Source of the DNA: Ostrinia nubilalis | Taxonomy: Eukaryota > Arthropoda > Insecta > Lepidoptera > Crambidae | Reading direction: 5' to 3' | Assembly: GCF_963855985.1 (NCBI RefSeq) | Contig: NC_087119.1 | Location: 4,504,001 to 4,568,000 of the forward strand | Length of the DNA: 64,000 nt | Part shown: positions 1-10,569 of the stretch, piece after piece | How positions within the stretch are numbered: position 1 is the first letter of the stretch | Layout of the letters: every line of letters begins with the position of its first letter | Position numbers and translations under genes: made by a program | Notes under the pieces: model-generated | What the model saw: only the letters and a program-made list of their open reading frames with translations | Database searches by the model: none | Told to the model about the DNA's origin: nothing

Positions 1-2458
1 TATACGAACAAGAAGGCTGTACTCGTACTCTTAAGACATTAAAATATTTTTAAAAGCTTTTTTATTTTTTCATGATCATTATCGCTGCCTTGGATATTAT
101 CTCCGTTATAAGCAGCTCTTTATAATTTTCTTGACTTTACGTTTTTGTTCAAGCCCTAAATCTTCAAGCCTTTGTTGCGATCGATTCTGATAAATGAGAA
201 GACAACTTGTAACTTAGAAGTTTTAAGTGTATGAGGCGAATAGTTAAACACGTGCATTAAGATATTGACAGCTTTCTGCTTTCAATCACATTTGATCTCC
301 ATGAGCGGCAAGGCTGCTCTTTGTCAACTAATTTCTACCACGTTGTACTTGGCTAGCTATTTTGCGAGTTTTCAACATACATAAGCACATGTATTGTGAT
401 TTTATTTTTTCATCCGTCTTTCACATGTTTTTTCGTGATGCTTTCCAACTTCCATAGCTCAAATACTATAAACCAAGGTAAAGATTAAATGAAACCAGGT
501 TCACCCGCAATGTATACGGAATTAAATTAATTTACAGCGACGACTTAAAATCAATGAAGACCTCTATCGGCCTTCATACACTCTCGGTTTAACTTGTACT
601 CCACATTATGGTTCCAAAGCGTCCCATCAGATTGAACAAATCCTCCTGTCTGCGTAATCATTTTTTCTTTTTGCCACTACCAGTTGCAGCACGGGTGATT
701 TTGCTTTTCTGTGACTTTTTTCGAGGCTAAGTGTTTTTCTTGTTTTAACCCTTTTTTCAAGTGTTTTCGTCTTTTATAGTAATGTGCAATTTTCTTCTGT
801 ACATTCCATTTCGCTTTCTCTAAACGTCTTTTTCTTATGATTTAAGTATAGCGTATTATTATAGTAGGTACTTACGAGTGAACACTATCCATGATATTCC
901 TCTGTATTAAATATTTTTATCTGTCGTTTGTGTTAATGACTCCTCCTTTCGAGGCAAGGTGTTCTTCTAATACATTTTTCCTTCTCTCTTGTGAATTCTA
1001 TCGATATCTTGCATAATGGTGTAGAAGTTACCTATTAGCTATTGTGGCATTTGAAAAGAAATACAAAGGGACATCTTAATTTTTAAATGAAGATTATTGA
1101 AGAAGCATGAAGATTTTCAGTTAAATTGATATGATATAGGTACCTTGATAAAGGGGAATTGTTTATAAACTATAACTCAAATCATAAATCTATACACGTC
1201 GTGAGCGTCTATAAATAAGTTTTATCATTCATTCGCCCCTTTCTGTTACTTTAGTTTAAGCTTAATCGTAGATGGCTCGGTTTATGTCTGACCTTTAGAG
1301 ATCTCCGAAGTATTAGAGCTTGAATTTTCTGGTAATTTTAAGTAGTAGCCTCGATGAATTGCTCGATTGTCATTCCTTAACTTGTGGAGTGGGCTAACGT
1401 TTGTTTATATTCAACAAAATAAAATAAAAATAAAAATAATTTCTCAAAAACAAGCTCTTTTCTGCCTGATAAGTTCAATTTCAGTATGGCAGAAATAATT
1501 TATGAATAATTAAACCCTTATTAACAAATGTTTAATGTATGTGTGTCAAAACACTATTATGGAGATGAAACACTCTACCATTTTAATAAAAAACAAATTT
1601 TACAAATGATGGTAATTAAACTGTAATTGCAGATGTTAACTAATGAACACCAAATCAAAATAAGAGTTTTTGAAACAATAACTAAGCGTATATTCGTAAT
1701 ATTATACGTAAAAAAATCATCAAGTTTCGAGTTGACAAAGACGGAATATGTGGCCACTGAATACAACGACAAAGCATTGTATTTCGAATCCTGCACGGAT
1801 GAGCGCAATTCGTGTACAATATCCTGAAACCGCTGTATATTTTGTAAAGTCCGTGCATTTTCCAACGAGCGTGAGTGGCCAAAAAAATCGCCTTTTTAAT
1901 TCACGCATCGTTCAACAAAATCTTTTACAATTACCACAGTAAATACACCACGTGTAAATATACGCTTCCCACAAAGGTGTAATTTTACCTGAGATTTACA
2001 GCAAAAACACTGCGAAGTGTATGTTGGCCACTCTAGAAGCATGACACTGATTTTCAGCAGATGCCTCAGGCACAGGACGCTTGCGAACATACATTTTAAA
2101 ATAATATTAACATTACATGTTTGATGTTTGTTTTTTGGTGAAATTAGTTTGATGGTGAATCGTCACACGTTGCGTCGCAAAATTACTTGCACTACTTGTG
2201 CGCCAGTTCATGCGCCACACACACACATAAAATTCCGAAATGAAGTAAAAATCAATAGTAAAATAATTTTAAGGGCCTTCGCCAAAACTCGCGCGGGTGC
2301 ACAAAGTGCGGGCAGTCATTTGGCACTGTTGGTTAAATATGCAAACCATATTTTAGATAACATAATCATAGACATACCATAATTTAAAATAAAAACAAGA
2401 GGTTTGTCAGTTTCACGTGCAAATATTTTAGCTTACTTGAAACACATTTAAAATATAA
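1..2458. other. AT-rich non-coding stretch
   Basis: I see no exon, repeat or RNA gene. Open frames here are short, overlap on both strands and lack codon bias. It probably is intron or upstream DNA of the host gene. Confidence 0.4.
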
Positions 2459-2604
2459 CGCACGTATTCATAAACATTACTATGAGGACTCACAGTACCC
2501 GTGGACGCACAGGTTGCCACACAAACCAATCACAGTGCTCTACTCAACGCTGTGCGTTCGATTTGCTGCTGCATTTAAGCAAGCATCGTTTGTGAATACG
2601 GGCG
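2459..2604. mobile_element. Small MITE with inverted ends
   Basis: The ends CGCACGTATTCATAAAC and GTTTGTGAATACGGGCG are inverted copies with few mismatches, about 146 bp apart, with a GC-richer interior. Too short to code. Superfamily not assigned. Confidence 0.45.
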
Positions 2605-4767
2605 TAAGTCATGTAAAAAATGGATAAATGAAAATAATATGATTTACAAATTTTACTTTATTTTTAAGAGGCAGATTAGCTTCTTATCCTAAACCGCTAA
2701 ACGGATAATATACTTAACTCTACAATCTAATTACTCTACGGAGACAAAACGCAATAACTGATTTATATTGGTAATTAAATTACTGTTTCAAGATCAAATA
2801 TGGCACCTTATGGCACAATTGCAACAAGCGTAACAGGTGTGGTACGGAAACGTACGAGCGGACGCAGGCTAGGGCGGCCGGCTGGGGCGGCAGCGACAGG
2901 CTTAGGCGGAGCCGACTCGCCGATACAGCCAGTTTGAGCCCCGACGCCGCGCCATCCAAACGAGCAGAGTCCGTCCGCGGCCGATAAACTTGTTTAATTA
3001 CCAACCCTCAAATGAATATAGACAGAATTGTGCACAAACATGACGAGAACTGCAGGCTCGCGTAAGTTATTCATTTTTTATCTCAGTTTTTGTAGACTTC
3101 TGTTATTTAATTGTCAATTTGCAGTTGTTGTCACTGCAAGGATTTTTTCAAAAAATTTTGCAAATTCGTTATCTTGTTTGTTACGCTCATTTTATTTTAC
3201 TGTTCTCTCATTTTAACCATTCGTTCGCTTGATTAACAGAGTAGTTAATTGATGAAACCACCCACTCGTCTAATTAGCGCGAAAATAGTTTTTGTAAAAA
3301 AATTCTTCGACAGCGACCTATTTCACAAAATAAAAAGAAACCCACGTATATTGTGACCTACATTATTCTATCTATTAAATATACAAACAACAAAATAATC
3401 ACCCAATCGGTACTCAACTTTTCCATCAAGTCTTGCCTACCTGTCTAAAGATAAGTAGATAGAGATTAACCTACAACAAAAGTGACATATTTTTTCCACC
3501 TTATTCTCTAGACTAGACTATTAAGTCGTATTTAGCCGCTACACAGACACGATTGTTAATTAATATTTGCGGAATAATATGTACATTAATGATCGCGCGT
3601 GTCGCCAGCGCGGCTCAAGACCATCGATTTTCCACTGTCTCTGTCCTCGGTTGTTGAAAATATTAAATATGCCCACAACTTCCCCTTTCCTGTCTCTTAA
3701 AACACCGTAAGTCATAGATTTCAGTATTAAGCTTAGGATACAGTAGAGATTAAATGTATCGACATGTTGCGACAACAAGCGACAGAACTCCACGCGTAAC
3801 CTTGTGGCATCTTATTATGGTTGTCAGTTAGTGCTATTTTGCATTGAAAATGTAGGTCTCAGTCGACTGTAGTGTACACTGTACATTAGTGTACATGCCA
3901 CTCAACAAGTTCATTGTGAATGAGATAATGTCACACGTGAGCTCACTTTGGTGAGAGCTAGCAACATTTTTCGCGGCTGTCACGGTACGGGAATTCCACT
4001 GGGCATAGTTGCAGTCACATAATAAATTAAGCGTTACGCTTCATTTTGAGGAAAGTCCAGGCAAACGCCATTTTGAAAAACTCACATTTGCTATTCGCTC
4101 GCAATAAGGCTCGCCACCCACAGGTGAAATGCAATTGCGCCTTCTTCCTTGGGCGCTGACATTTTCACATTAGAGTTTGTGTCTGGTGGAGAAAATATTT
4201 TTATAAAATTGATGCGTCCTCCTTTGTCTTCGGTTGCAGAAAATAGTGCTTTTTGACTCTATTTATGTAAATAAAGGTTACACGGGAATTTTTGGGGATA
4301 AAATTAACTTTCGAATTTAATTTAAATTACTTTTGCCACTACAAGAGGCCAAAATGCACACAAGAATAAAAGTCTTCTACTTCTTAATAATATTTTTTTT
4401 GTCAAATGTTTCCAAAATCTAACTCAAAAATAAATCGAACTTTGATATTTTAATAAGTCGTTAAACTTTAATAATATTATTACAAACACCTGAAAATATT
4501 GTAATTTTCAAATACATTTCTCTTTGATATCCAATTAAATTCAACAGGCAACTTTTCCATATAATTTATCAATTTTACCTTCCATCCGACTTCTGACAGT
4601 TGCCTAAATAAACATAAACACAGGAAATAAGGTTGTTATTGTCGAACTGATTAATTAGGAAACAATTAAATAAGGGTAAATGTACCGTCAAATTAGGAAT
4701 GTTATGTAGGCACAATCTACAGGGTGTTTGGCGGAAGGTTAGACAAACTTCGTGAGTGTATATTCGT
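2605..4767. other. Non-coding stretch with a GC-rich patch
   Basis: Mostly AT-rich without genes. At about 2855-2985 lies a patch that is GC- and CpG-rich, with GGCGGC and GCCGAC words, far above the background. It might be a promoter or 5' UTR; no splice-bounded frame is convincing. 4965-5290 beyond the next repeat is also empty. Confidence 0.3.
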
Positions 4768-4964
4768 TCAATAATATATAAAATCGAAAGGTCACTGACT
4801 GACTCATTCATCATGAAATCTCAGAAACTATACCAACAAACTTGAAATTTGGCAGGTAGGTTCTTTATAAGGTGTAGACATCCGCTAAGAACGGATTTTA
4901 CGAAACTCTACCTCTAAGGAGATAAAATGGGATCTATGCATACGAAGTCGCGGGTGGCCGCTAG
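4768..4964 (+). mobile_element. Helitron-like short copy (CTAG end)
   Basis: It starts near TCAATAATATATAAAATCG, carries the ACTGACTGACTCA segment and GGATCTATGCATACGAAGTC, and ends GGCCGCTAG before T. It is a shorter relative of the copies at 20897-21944 and 59478-59856. No protein. Confidence 0.5.
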
Positions 4965-5290
4965 TTAATTATAATATGACGCTCACCTACGATATTTTTC
5001 TTTAAAAGATACTGTCTCAGTAGGGTCATCTTGATAAAGATATCACCAAAAATGGATTAAAGATCCTACATTCCAAAAAAAATATAAATAAATCAAAGAG
5101 TAGGTATGTAGGTACTCGTAGTTACTTTTTAAGCGCTTGGGAACCAGCGACAGGACGGTAAAACGGTTGCGGACCAAATACTCACATAAATATGAATATT
5201 TTTCAAATATTACCCAATCGACAATACATACAATGTTATTGATTTTCCACAAAAAACACAGGATACATTTCATACGTGTTAGTCGATATG

Positions 5291-5296
5291 TTTATT
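5291..5296 (-). promoter_or_regulatory. AATAAA downstream of the 63-aa smORF
   Basis: Minus-strand AATAAA about 57 nt past the smORF stop, a normal distance for a poly(A) signal in a compact gene. Confidence 0.25.
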
Positions 5297-5352
5297 CGTT
5301 TTATAAATAACAGCCGGAAAAACTGTTACCTGTACCGCGACATCGTCTAAAA

Positions 5353-5544
5353 TCACGTTAGAGTTTGCACCGATAAATGTATTACAACATCCTGGCGCTG
5401 TGTGTGCTCGCTCCGGAAGCCGTAGCTGCCTATCAACGATGCAAGGCTTTCAAAGGCTCGACTCATATTTGTAACGAGTAAATAACAACCTACACCTAAA
5501 GCACCTATAAATGCCACAGCCATTAATACTACATATAAGTCCAT
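5353..5544 (-). CDS. Possible small membrane protein, 63 aa
   Basis: An ATG-initiated frame (5544-5542) ends at TGA (5353-5355). The start MDLYVVLMAVAFIGALGVGC YLLV is a clear membrane segment or signal anchor of about 22 residues, followed by a short polar tail (RAFESLASLIGS, HTQRQDVV). An AATAAA lies about 60 nt past the stop. It stands in a stretch with no other gene, before the visible host exons and on the opposite strand. It could instead be a first coding exon, since CAG/GTAACA lies just beyond the stop. Product not recognised; a chance frame cannot be excluded. Confidence 0.35.
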   Translation of the reverse strand: MDLYVVLMAVAFIGALGVGCYLLVTNMSRAFESLASLIGSYGFRSEHTQRQDVVIHLSVQTLT

Positions 5545-6651
5545 ACAATATTCTGCCTAGTCCGACAACTTGATACCGAATCAAATTAATGTTTCATAAT
5601 TAACAATTGTTAAGCTCTAAATGGACGATAAATTCGTGAACTCAATTCACATAAATCTTACTGTTTCCATTAAACTAAGAGTCTTGATCGACACTTGATA
5701 AGGAATTTTCGTTACAAGCAATTAAAGATAAACAATGTTTTAGACTTTTAGAGTGATATTTTCTTTAGGGATTAAAAAGTTATTAAATTAATAGAACGAC
5801 AATTTTATTCTGTTCTGTCTACTCGCATTTAGTTAAATATGCCAAGAACAAATCACAAAATTGAATTGTACGTCTCAAATTGAGATATATCTTTCTGTTC
5901 GTTTGCCTTTAAGTCATCTGCAACAATATTTCAGGGACATCAAAGCATCGATGTATTATTTTTGAACCAGCATACAGTGGTGGCGGAGTTTGTTGCGGCG
6001 CTTCTTCTCAGCACTTGCCAAAGTTGTTTATTTGTCCTGATTTCGCTCGAAACATACATAAATAGTTAATGTTTTTCAACAAGCAGAAATTAACAGAATC
6101 TACACATTAACTGTAGAGAGCATTGTTGTCTTTAATTAAAAGACCTTCATACCAATGAAAGAGCAGGTCATGCGTTTCAGGCCCACAATGTTGGACTAAC
6201 CTTTGCTTGGTCGGAATGTGAAAATCTGATAATCACTTCAATCTATGTTCTGAGCGTGTCGTTTCGTTATATGTTATTCGAGCTGTTTGAACAGAAAAGA
6301 GCAAATACTCGTCGAATGACAGCGGCATGAAAATAGTGTGTCGTGTTGAGATTTATTTTCAATCGTAAACCAAAACTACCTCGACTTCTCGATCCTACCA
6401 CTGTAACTCCTAGTAAAATATATTTGTCTCGAAGTACTGGTAGGGCATAAAAGATAAGGATACCTACATATAAAATGCCCCTTCAGGGCCAAAATACTAA
6501 TTGATCAGCAGAACAAAAGGAGTTCGATGTTAATAAGACTATGCATTACCAAAACTACTTGAAAAACAGTTTGATATTCCTAACCAGTTCAATACTGGTT
6601 TACAATTTTAGGCCCAGTAGCTAGCTTTGTTAACTCTAGTCCTTTTTTCAG
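5545..6651. other. Non-coding stretch
   Basis: No exon or repeat recognised up to the acceptor of host exon a. Confidence 0.4.
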
Positions 6652-6805
6652 GTCTCACCTACGGGATATCCGGGACCGCTCAGTGCTGCGTCTGTTTGAG
6701 TCGACAGACATCGGGGGTGGCGCGTTCCCGGGAGTCGTGGGTGTAGGTTCTGTGCCCATGCCTGCCGGAGCGGCCACCTGTTCTGGCCCTTCGAGCTGGG
6801 ATCAG
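6652..6805 (+). CDS. Host gene, internal exon a (unrecognised product)
   Basis: This is the first host exon I can see. A strong acceptor (pyrimidine run then CAG, ending 6651) and a GTAACT donor at 6806 bound 154 nt. One base completes an incoming codon and 51 open codons follow, so it leaves in phase 0. The peptide starts SHLRDIRDRSVLRLFEST, turns Gly/Val/Pro-rich, and ends SSWDQ. I recognise no domain. The incoming phase (2) shows that at least one earlier exon exists; I found none between 1 and 6651. A cytoplasmic tail or a linker of a large protein would fit the composition, but that is a guess. Confidence 0.72.
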
Positions 6806-9359
6806 GTAACTATTACTATTGTACTTTTAGTATCTCCTCACAGATGATGGAGATGTGCATGTGTTCCGAACAGTATTTAGTAGCAGGTAACACCGTGCCT
6901 ACGTATAGGCCTCAGCAGATATGAAGGCTTATAGTATATTATTATAACATCTGACAATGACAATAAAGTTAAGACACATGACAACTTTTTCATCAATCCA
7001 CACTTGACGACTGGTGCAGCCATATCACCTCACAGATGCTACAGACACATATCCCCATGCTCTACAGTTTAAATACATAAGTGAAGTCTTAATATAGGTT
7101 TCAGATTCAAATTTAGGTACTCGTACAAATATACACAAATGACAATTATATATGTATAACCATCTGTCTCAAGCATTCCTAAATACGAGTACATTATTAC
7201 AGGACTTTACAATGAGATTTAATTAGGATGAATGAGCGTGACAAATTCAGTGGGTGGATAATTTAGTTGCATCCTACTTTGCAGAACTGGTGTGTAATTT
7301 ATAAGCATTATATTTTTAAGAAGAAAACTACGAGTGTGAGTTTACATATGAGTACCGTCTTACTCGTAGTGCTTTTTTGTCACCGAAACTGTGCCGAAAC
7401 CGTCTTCATGAACTGCTGTTCTCTTGGAAATCATAAAATAATAGAAGTTCTTCTGCATGGAACTACTTAACTAATCGGAACAGAGCTCATCTCGTCTTAG
7501 TTATAAAGTTTATTGAGTAGAAATATTTGATTACTTAGAAAATCGAGTGTACTGAAAGGTAACTTGATATTAAAGATAAGATCTGTGCTTGAGCTGAGCG
7601 AAAACAAAACAGGGCAGCGCTGAGTACCTGCGTTTGAACGACTTGGCATTTGTCCGGCTGCTTCTTCAATTTCTCAAACGACGTTTATATTATGCACCTG
7701 AGTACTAGGCAATTTCCCGAGAAAAACTAAGTTGATCATCCTTTCAAACTCGCTGTTTAACTTTATTGTTTGGTAACCTGGATAAAAGATGGGTCACCAG
7801 GGACGTGGCAACCACACGATAGATAAGGACCTACAAATATTATAAATTTTTGTACAAAGTTAAAATATTTTACATGAAGATTAGCGACGTATTTCGAAAT
7901 CACAAAGGTCCATCACTCAAAAGCATAGCTGCAACTTGACTTATACGAGCTAAAACATTTTGTGACTAAAGTTTTGCACAAAATACCTACCATTTGCACT
8001 ATTCTTCCTTTTTACTTTATCTGTGATAAGTAAAAGATCACAAATTTAGATTTACTGAACCTGGATATTACTCTGAAGAATATTAATGCTTAATCACTTA
8101 TGAAATAATATTCAAATGGCAGAGGTAATATTGTGTACTTTGCATGGAAGTACTCCATTTTATGTAACCGATAGAATGTTATTTTTAGGTACCAATCGAA
8201 TTGAGTGCCTGTCAACACATAAGCCCTCATAAATTGTCCTTCAGCAGGCGTTACATGAAACCTAGTTTTTACCTACCATCCTACTTAAATTAAAGTGCCA
8301 TGCAATTTACAATTCATTACAGTTGGAACATTTTGTTTACTTTTACTGCCAAATATGATTGTCACTGTCTTTTTGAGAAAATCCCTTGACGTGACGGGTG
8401 ATCCTTAATTTCCAGTGATGGCGCTTGTTTGACTCCCTTTGTGCCTTTGCGACAGCGTCCTCGCACATCTCAGATGCAAGCTAACAAACAGTAGCTAGTT
8501 TCGAGATTAATTAACTCCGCCGTTTAATAGACAGTTTTCAGAAACGCGCAATATTAAGGCTGGGTTGCACCATCTTACTTTAACTTTGACAAACGTCAAA
8601 AATCTGTCAAACTCCATACAAAAGCACCGGTTATCGTCATACAAGTGTGTGGTGGTGCAACTCAGCCTAACACTTTATTTATTTTAAAACATTTGTTTGA
8701 CTTATATTATAATTTTCGTTTGGATGATGAATTGATGACATAGTAAGTAAACTCAATGGCAGGTAGGTATTACGCTAGGTGCTATTTTGACATAAATATT
8801 TGTAACTATTTCGTACTGAGGATCATGATTTCATGTAATTGTTTTAAAGTCAAGTTTTTCAGTTTCTAGTTGTCTAATTTTTCTTATCGAAACTACGTTA
8901 CAAGGTTACAACGACTTTAACACCGTCGCAAAGTGGCTTCTTTGAAGGTATATCATCTAATATGAGTATAATATTTTTGCTTCTTATAACTATTAAAAAT
9001 CAGACATCTCATGTTTCTGAGCATTTAAAGTCATCTTCAGAATGAGAAGTGCTGCTTAATTTACGGTTTCAGTGGAATCTAAATGTCTTAACTATCAATT
9101 AAGCCACTTATGAATTTCTGAGCCTCTTAACTCGGTCGGTGTACCTACGAGTAACAGGTTGTAATTTAATATAGCCACTTGAAAACTTTTTTGTAAAATC
9201 TTGTAGGATATCAACATGATGCTTATGATAGATTCTGCTTAATATAGACATGCTGTGCTGATAGCACGTCATCAAATTTTCGTTGTAAAAAGTACCTATT
9301 GCAAAACATAAGGTGCCTAGTTTGATGTGCCTTTTCTAATGTTTATTATCCTCTTACAG
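6806..9359 (+). other. Host intron a-b
   Basis: 2.55 kb, AT-rich. It contains one MITE (8557-8668) and nothing else I can name. Confidence 0.6.
8557..8668 (+). mobile_element. MITE family 1, copy 1
   Basis: It begins AGGCTGGGTTGCACCATCTT and ends GGTGCAACTCAGCCT, an inverted pair; inside are GACAAACGTCAAAAATCTGT and a small palindrome. Copies 2 and 3 lie at 12684-12804 and 13316-13426. The flanks are TTA/TAA-like. Confidence 0.7.
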
Positions 9360-9428
9360 GACCAGAACTACTTCAGCGAGCCCGAAATGGATTCCGAGTA
9401 CCATCACCAACATGTACACAAGTCGAAG
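9360..9428 (+). CDS. Host gene, internal exon b
   Basis: CTCTTACAG precedes 9360 and GTAAGT follows 9428. The exon is 69 nt, 23 codons, phase 0 on both sides, in frame with the exon before and after. The peptide is acidic and Tyr/His-rich (DQNYFSEPEMDSEYHHQHV, then HKSK). A second good donor (ACAG/GTAAGT) lies at 9458; using it would add 29 nt and change the outgoing phase. The exon lies about 330 bp from the likely poly(A) site of gene A on the other strand. Confidence 0.72.
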
Positions 9429-9754
9429 GTAAGTCTTGCTGAGTGGCGAAAATACAGGTAAGTAACTTCCTTATTTAATCTTGTATGTGAAGATCCTGCG
9501 CTGTCTTCGAAGCAGGTGACATTTCCAGATCAAATCTTCTTACAACTTTAATTGGTACAAGGTATAAAAAGAGCAGTGTCTTGACATATAAAACAAGATT
9601 ATTTATTTATTTTGGCTGATGTAAATATCGTATCATATTTTCTGTCGTATACATGTAGATAGACGTTTTAGCATGCGTGTATATCAATCAACCATCTTCC
9701 ATGTAAGTTACATCTGTTCATATTGAAATAAAGAACTCGAAAATTTTTCAAGGG

Positions 9755-9760
9755 TTTATT
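9755..9760 (-). promoter_or_regulatory. Candidate poly(A) signal of gene A
   Basis: AATAAA on the minus strand, 636 nt past the gene A stop. It would give a 3' UTR of about 650 nt that ends before host exon b. Another AATAAA lies near 9602-9611. Position only; no transcript data. Confidence 0.3.
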
Positions 9761-10395
9761 TGAAAAAATATAAAAATGGTAACAAATGGTATTATCGTTA
9801 CAATTCTAGGTCTTAAAGTGAAAAAGTAAGAATATAAAGCGGCATTTAAAACATATCTTAGTTACTATAATAAATAACAACTAACTCGAATTACTCGCAA
9901 TGGCAAGTTCCAAATCGAATGATAAAATGACTAATTTTACAAATAATGAGTAAAGTGAAGCATGCGCTTTAAAACTACCAGCCTGAACTTATTATAATTG
10001 TAATTCTAAAATACTTGTAATTTTCATCTATATGATAATGTTACAGTGGTAAAGTTAACAATTGGGGTTTGTCAACAAGTAAAGCTTGTGCTTATGGTCT
10101 AGCGGCTTAGTGGTCAGGTATTCCCTTAAGGGAAAACTCCACTGCCTTTGTTCATTAAACTGCGCCACAATGAGGCGTTTGTACATCTAGAAATGGGACT
10201 ATTCCATTTGCAGTTAAATGAGTATCTATTTATGTTTGTATGTCTGTACTTAACAAATTTTCTTTTGGAAAAATTCTAAAAAATACTAAATTACAATTTC
10301 ACCAGTATCGTCAGTTATTGTGATCGTCCATGGAATAATCCCGATAATGTATCATGATAATTTTCTATTTTAAAACTACCCGTGCACAGACTAAA

Positions 10396-10569
10396 CTAAA
10401 ATGCCCTACAAATGGGTAGGCCCTTGTAGTAGTGAGCACCGCTGTACAACTTTTTTGGTGCAGTCCTCCAGGAGAGCACCAATGCTTTCTTGAAAGGCTC
10501 AGGGGCGCAGCCACTGCACACTTGCATAACTGCCTTTACTTCGGCTTCAGCTGGTTCTCTCTCGTCCAC
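10396..10569 (-). CDS. Gene A exon 8: conserved C-terminus and stop
   Basis: 174 nt with TAG at 10398-10396. It encodes VDEREPAEAEVKAVMQV, CSGCAPEPFKKALVLSWRTA, PKKLYSGAHYYKG and LPICRAF. The W-x3-P-x2-L-[FY]-x-G-A pattern and final C-x2-F recur at the end of gene B, so this is a real conserved module. Confidence 0.83.
   Translation of the reverse strand: MDEREPAEAEVKAVMQVCSGCAPEPFKKALVLSWRTAPKKLYSGAHYYKGLPICRAF

Noticed and set aside
10095..10170. Box-A-like TAGCGGCTTAGTGG suggesting a tRNA
   Set aside because: No box B follows and arms do not pair.
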